Shown here: positions 62,452-64,000 of the stretch, one piece after another | Layout of the letters: the number at the start of each line of letters is the position of its first letter | Numbering within the stretch: the stretch's first letter is position 1 | DNA from: Aequorivita iocasae | GTDB lineage: Bacteria; Bacteroidota; Bacteroidia; Flavobacteriales; Flavobacteriaceae | Assembly (NCBI RefSeq): GCF_016757735.1 | Contig: NZ_CP068439.1 | Location: 2,232,001-2,296,000 of the forward strand | Direction: 5' to 3' | Length of the DNA stretch: 64,000 nucleotides | Made by a program: the position numbers and the translations under genes | Notes under the pieces: generated by a model | Database searches by the model: none | What the model was told of the DNA's origin: nothing | Seen by the model: the letters and a program-made list of their open reading frames with translations, nothing else

Positions 62452-63618
62452 ATGAGTTATATAAAATCACTTTTGTTGCTTTCCGTTTTGGTTCTGGCAG
62501 CCTGCAACAATTCAAAATCAGAAGAATCTCCTCTTGAAATGACGTCGGAAGAAAACAATTCTGGAATGATCCATCTTTCAAAAGCACAGTTTGAAAACGC
62601 AAAAATGGAGGTGGGGCAACTTTCCGAAAAACCTTTTGCCCAAAAGGTTCAAACCAGCGGCATGATTGACGTGCCGCCACAGAATAAGGCGGTGATAAGT
62701 GCCTTTGCGGGAGGATATATCAAAAACACCCCATTATTGGTGGGTAATAAGGTTACTAAAGGGCAACGGTTGGTAACCCTCGAAAACCCTGAGTTTATTA
62801 CTATGCAGCAAAATTATCTTGAAACTGCCGAACAGCTATCCTATCTAAAATCGGAGTACGAACGGCAACAGATAATGTTTGAAGAAAAAATTACTTCCCA
62901 GAAAAGCTTTCTAAAGGCCGAAAGCGAGTACAAATCAAACTTGGCTCGCTATAACAGTTTGAAGAAAAACCTTGAAATACTAAACATAAATCCTGCATCG
63001 GTTCAGGCTGGCAATATTGTTTCAGCAGTAAATATCTACAGCCCCATTGACGGCAACGTGACCCAGATATTTGTGAATACGGGCACCTACGTCTCGCCAG
63101 CCGACAAGATTATGGAAATTATGAACACCGACCATATTCATTTGGAACTAAAGGTTTTTGAAAAGGATCTCCTACAGCTTAAAAAAGAACAGGAAATACT
63201 TTTTACCGTTCCCGAAGCCTCCAAAGAAGTATTCAAAGGCGAGGTGCATTTGGTGGGAACATCCATTGACCCCAATATGCGAATTGCCATGGTGCACGGG
63301 CACATAGACGAAAAGGACGAGCACAACTTTACCGCTGGCATGTTTGTGGAGGCACAGATTGTTACAGGCACCTCAGACCAATGGGCGCTTCCGGAAAACG
63401 CCGTGGTGGAAATGGAAGGTAAAAACTACATTTTAAAGATTGAAAACGAGAATGCAGAAGAATTGGAAATCCTTCCCGTGGAAGTAGAAATTGGAGAGAC
63501 TTACAATGGCTTCACGGCGATTGAGAAATCTGAGAAATTTAAACCTGAAACTAAGTTTTTAACCAAAGGTGCATTTGTGCTCTTACAGGAAGATGCTGGT
63601 GGCGGGCATGGTCATTAA
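62452..63618 (+). CDS. RND periplasmic adaptor subunit, lipoprotein
   Basis: 388 residues, 11 bases after the pump gene. Lipoprotein signal (LLLLSVLVLAAC), barrel-sandwich hybrid domain (AVISAFAGGYIKNTPLLVGN, VNIYSPIDGNVTQIFVNTGT), a helical hairpin (about 110-185) and a beta-barrel/MP domain. CusB/CzcB family. It ends GGGHGH, a short metal-binding tail. Links the RND part and the outer-membrane part of the preceding fusion protein. Confidence 0.93.
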   Translation: MSYIKSLLLLSVLVLAACNNSKSEESPLEMTSEENNSGMIHLSKAQFENAKMEVGQLSEKPFAQKVQTSGMIDVPPQNKAVISAFAGGYIKNTPLLVGNKVTKGQRLVTLENPEFITMQQNYLETAEQLSYLKSEYERQQIMFEEKITSQKSFLKAESEYKSNLARYNSLKKNLEILNINPASVQAGNIVSAVNIYSPIDGNVTQIFVNTGTYVSPADKIMEIMNTDHIHLELKVFEKDLLQLKKEQEILFTVPEASKEVFKGEVHLVGTSIDPNMRIAMVHGHIDEKDEHNFTAGMFVEAQIVTGTSDQWALPENAVVEMEGKNYILKIENENAEELEILPVEVEIGETYNGFTAIEKSEKFKPETKFLTKGAFVLLQEDAGGGHGH

Positions 63619-63629
63619 GAAACTACAGG

Positions 63630-63767
63630 CGTCATTGCGAGCGCAGCGAAGCAATCTCTTTGGGTTTAGGTGATAACATGGTTATGGGCATTTTCTCCGG
63701 ACAGATTAACTGCGTTGAATCTTCGATTTGCTTGAATCGCTCCTTAGATTGCTGCTTCGCAATGACG
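63630..63767. repeat. Dispersed CGTCATTGCGAG-type inverted repeat
   Basis: CGTCATTGCGAGCGCAGCGA plus AGCAATCT (63630-63657) and its partner AGATTGCTGCTTCGCAATGA plus CG (63746-63767) are mostly complementary and enclose about 90 bases. This wording is a very common intergenic repeat in many bacteria. The right part lies inside the coding sequence of the next gene. Confidence 0.85.
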
Positions 63768-64000
63768 GCTCACTGTTAGCTTCAGTCGCCACAAAAAAAC
63801 CATCGTTTCCTTGCTTTTGGTATAAGGGCATAAAAATATATGCATCCCATTTACTGTAAACGGGTTTCCCGTTTTGATATGCTAAAAGTTCCCCTTTTTT
63901 AATAGGCTGAAAATTACTGTAGCCGGCTTCCATCCTAAATTCATCCTCGGGTGCTAAGCCATGTCTGTAGCTTATTTCAAAAGTCTTTTGTTTCTTTTTG
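63706..64000 (-). CDS. Aspartoacylase/succinylglutamate desuccinylase-like protein (5' part outside window)
   Basis: The last 97 codons of a leftward gene. FQPIKKGELLAYQNGKPVYS and KWDAYIFMPLYQKQGNDGFF are typical of the C-terminal domain of the zinc-dependent AstE/AspA family. The normal end would be soon after NDGFFVAT; the remaining ~24 residues (EANSEPSLRSSNLRSDSSKS and on) are read from the dispersed repeat that overlaps the 3' end. Zinc ligands and catalytic residues lie outside the window. Confidence 0.75.
   Translation of the reverse strand, partial: KKKQKTFEISYRHGLAPEDEFRMEAGYSNFQPIKKGELLAYQNGKPVYSKWDAYIFMPLYQKQGNDGFFVATEANSEPSLRSSNLRSDSSKSKIQRS

Overview
The window looks like a chromosomal segment of a flavobacterium (Bacteroidota, class Flavobacteriia; an Aequorivita-like Flavobacteriaceae member would fit, but genus is a guess). 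Evidence: two proteins with C-terminal type IX secretion (Por) sorting domains, promoters of the Bacteroidota form TTG-N17-20-TAnnTTTG, weak or absent Shine-Dalgarno sequences, many SPII lipoproteins, a long-form GAPDH, a three-segment signal peptidase I, a gene order parA-parB-DUF5683-dapB-lepB, and an RND pump fused to its TolC-like partner.

Layout. 1-5.2 kb: leftward genes for monomeric isocitrate dehydrogenase (cut by the window edge), ribosomal protein L19, TrmD, a TPR protein and an AsmA-like membrane protein, with a gene-poor stretch at 1.4-2.3 kb. 5.3-9.2 kb is an accessory island: a nested palindrome, a small protein of unknown function, an eleven-unit 21-bp tandem array ending exactly at the start codon of a small HTH-like/coiled-coil protein, a cassette-like lipoprotein unit, and an IS1182-family element inserted in the palindromic tail of that unit. 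9.2-44 kb is mostly housekeeping and envelope: gap, htrA, dapF, mltG, peptidases, a CstB-like sulfur enzyme, secreted T9SS proteins, a sirtuin, trmH, rdgB, a DEAD-box helicase, an aldehyde dehydrogenase, the parAB-dapB-lepB operon, a PQQ-type sugar dehydrogenase and a propionyl-CoA-carboxylase-type operon.

44-57.5 kb: sulfite/sulfonate exporter-like TauE, a P-type ATPase, a DUF6544 protein, a gene broken by one in-frame TGA, an Mla-type lipid ABC transporter (permease, ATPase, MCE protein), then a Crp/Fnr regulator followed by a cytochrome c lipoprotein, a TPMT-type methyltransferase, a second CstB-like protein, upp, and what looks like the tail of a sulfide:quinone oxidoreductase. The same 14-bp palindrome (GTAAC-N4-GTTAC) sits at the same distance from a -7 box in front of both the cytochrome gene and the oxidoreductase remnant, so the region reads as a Crp/Fnr-controlled redox/sulfur module that has partly decayed.

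57.5-64 kb: a His-rich exported protein, a 1443-residue RND-OMF fusion pump and its lipoprotein adaptor form a heavy-metal efflux operon; the window ends with a dispersed palindromic repeat and the 3' end of a leftward aspartoacylase-like gene whose last codons lie inside that repeat.

All family names come from reading motifs in the translated sequence; no database search was run. Start codons were moved inward where a signal peptide, lipobox or upstream spacing argued for it.
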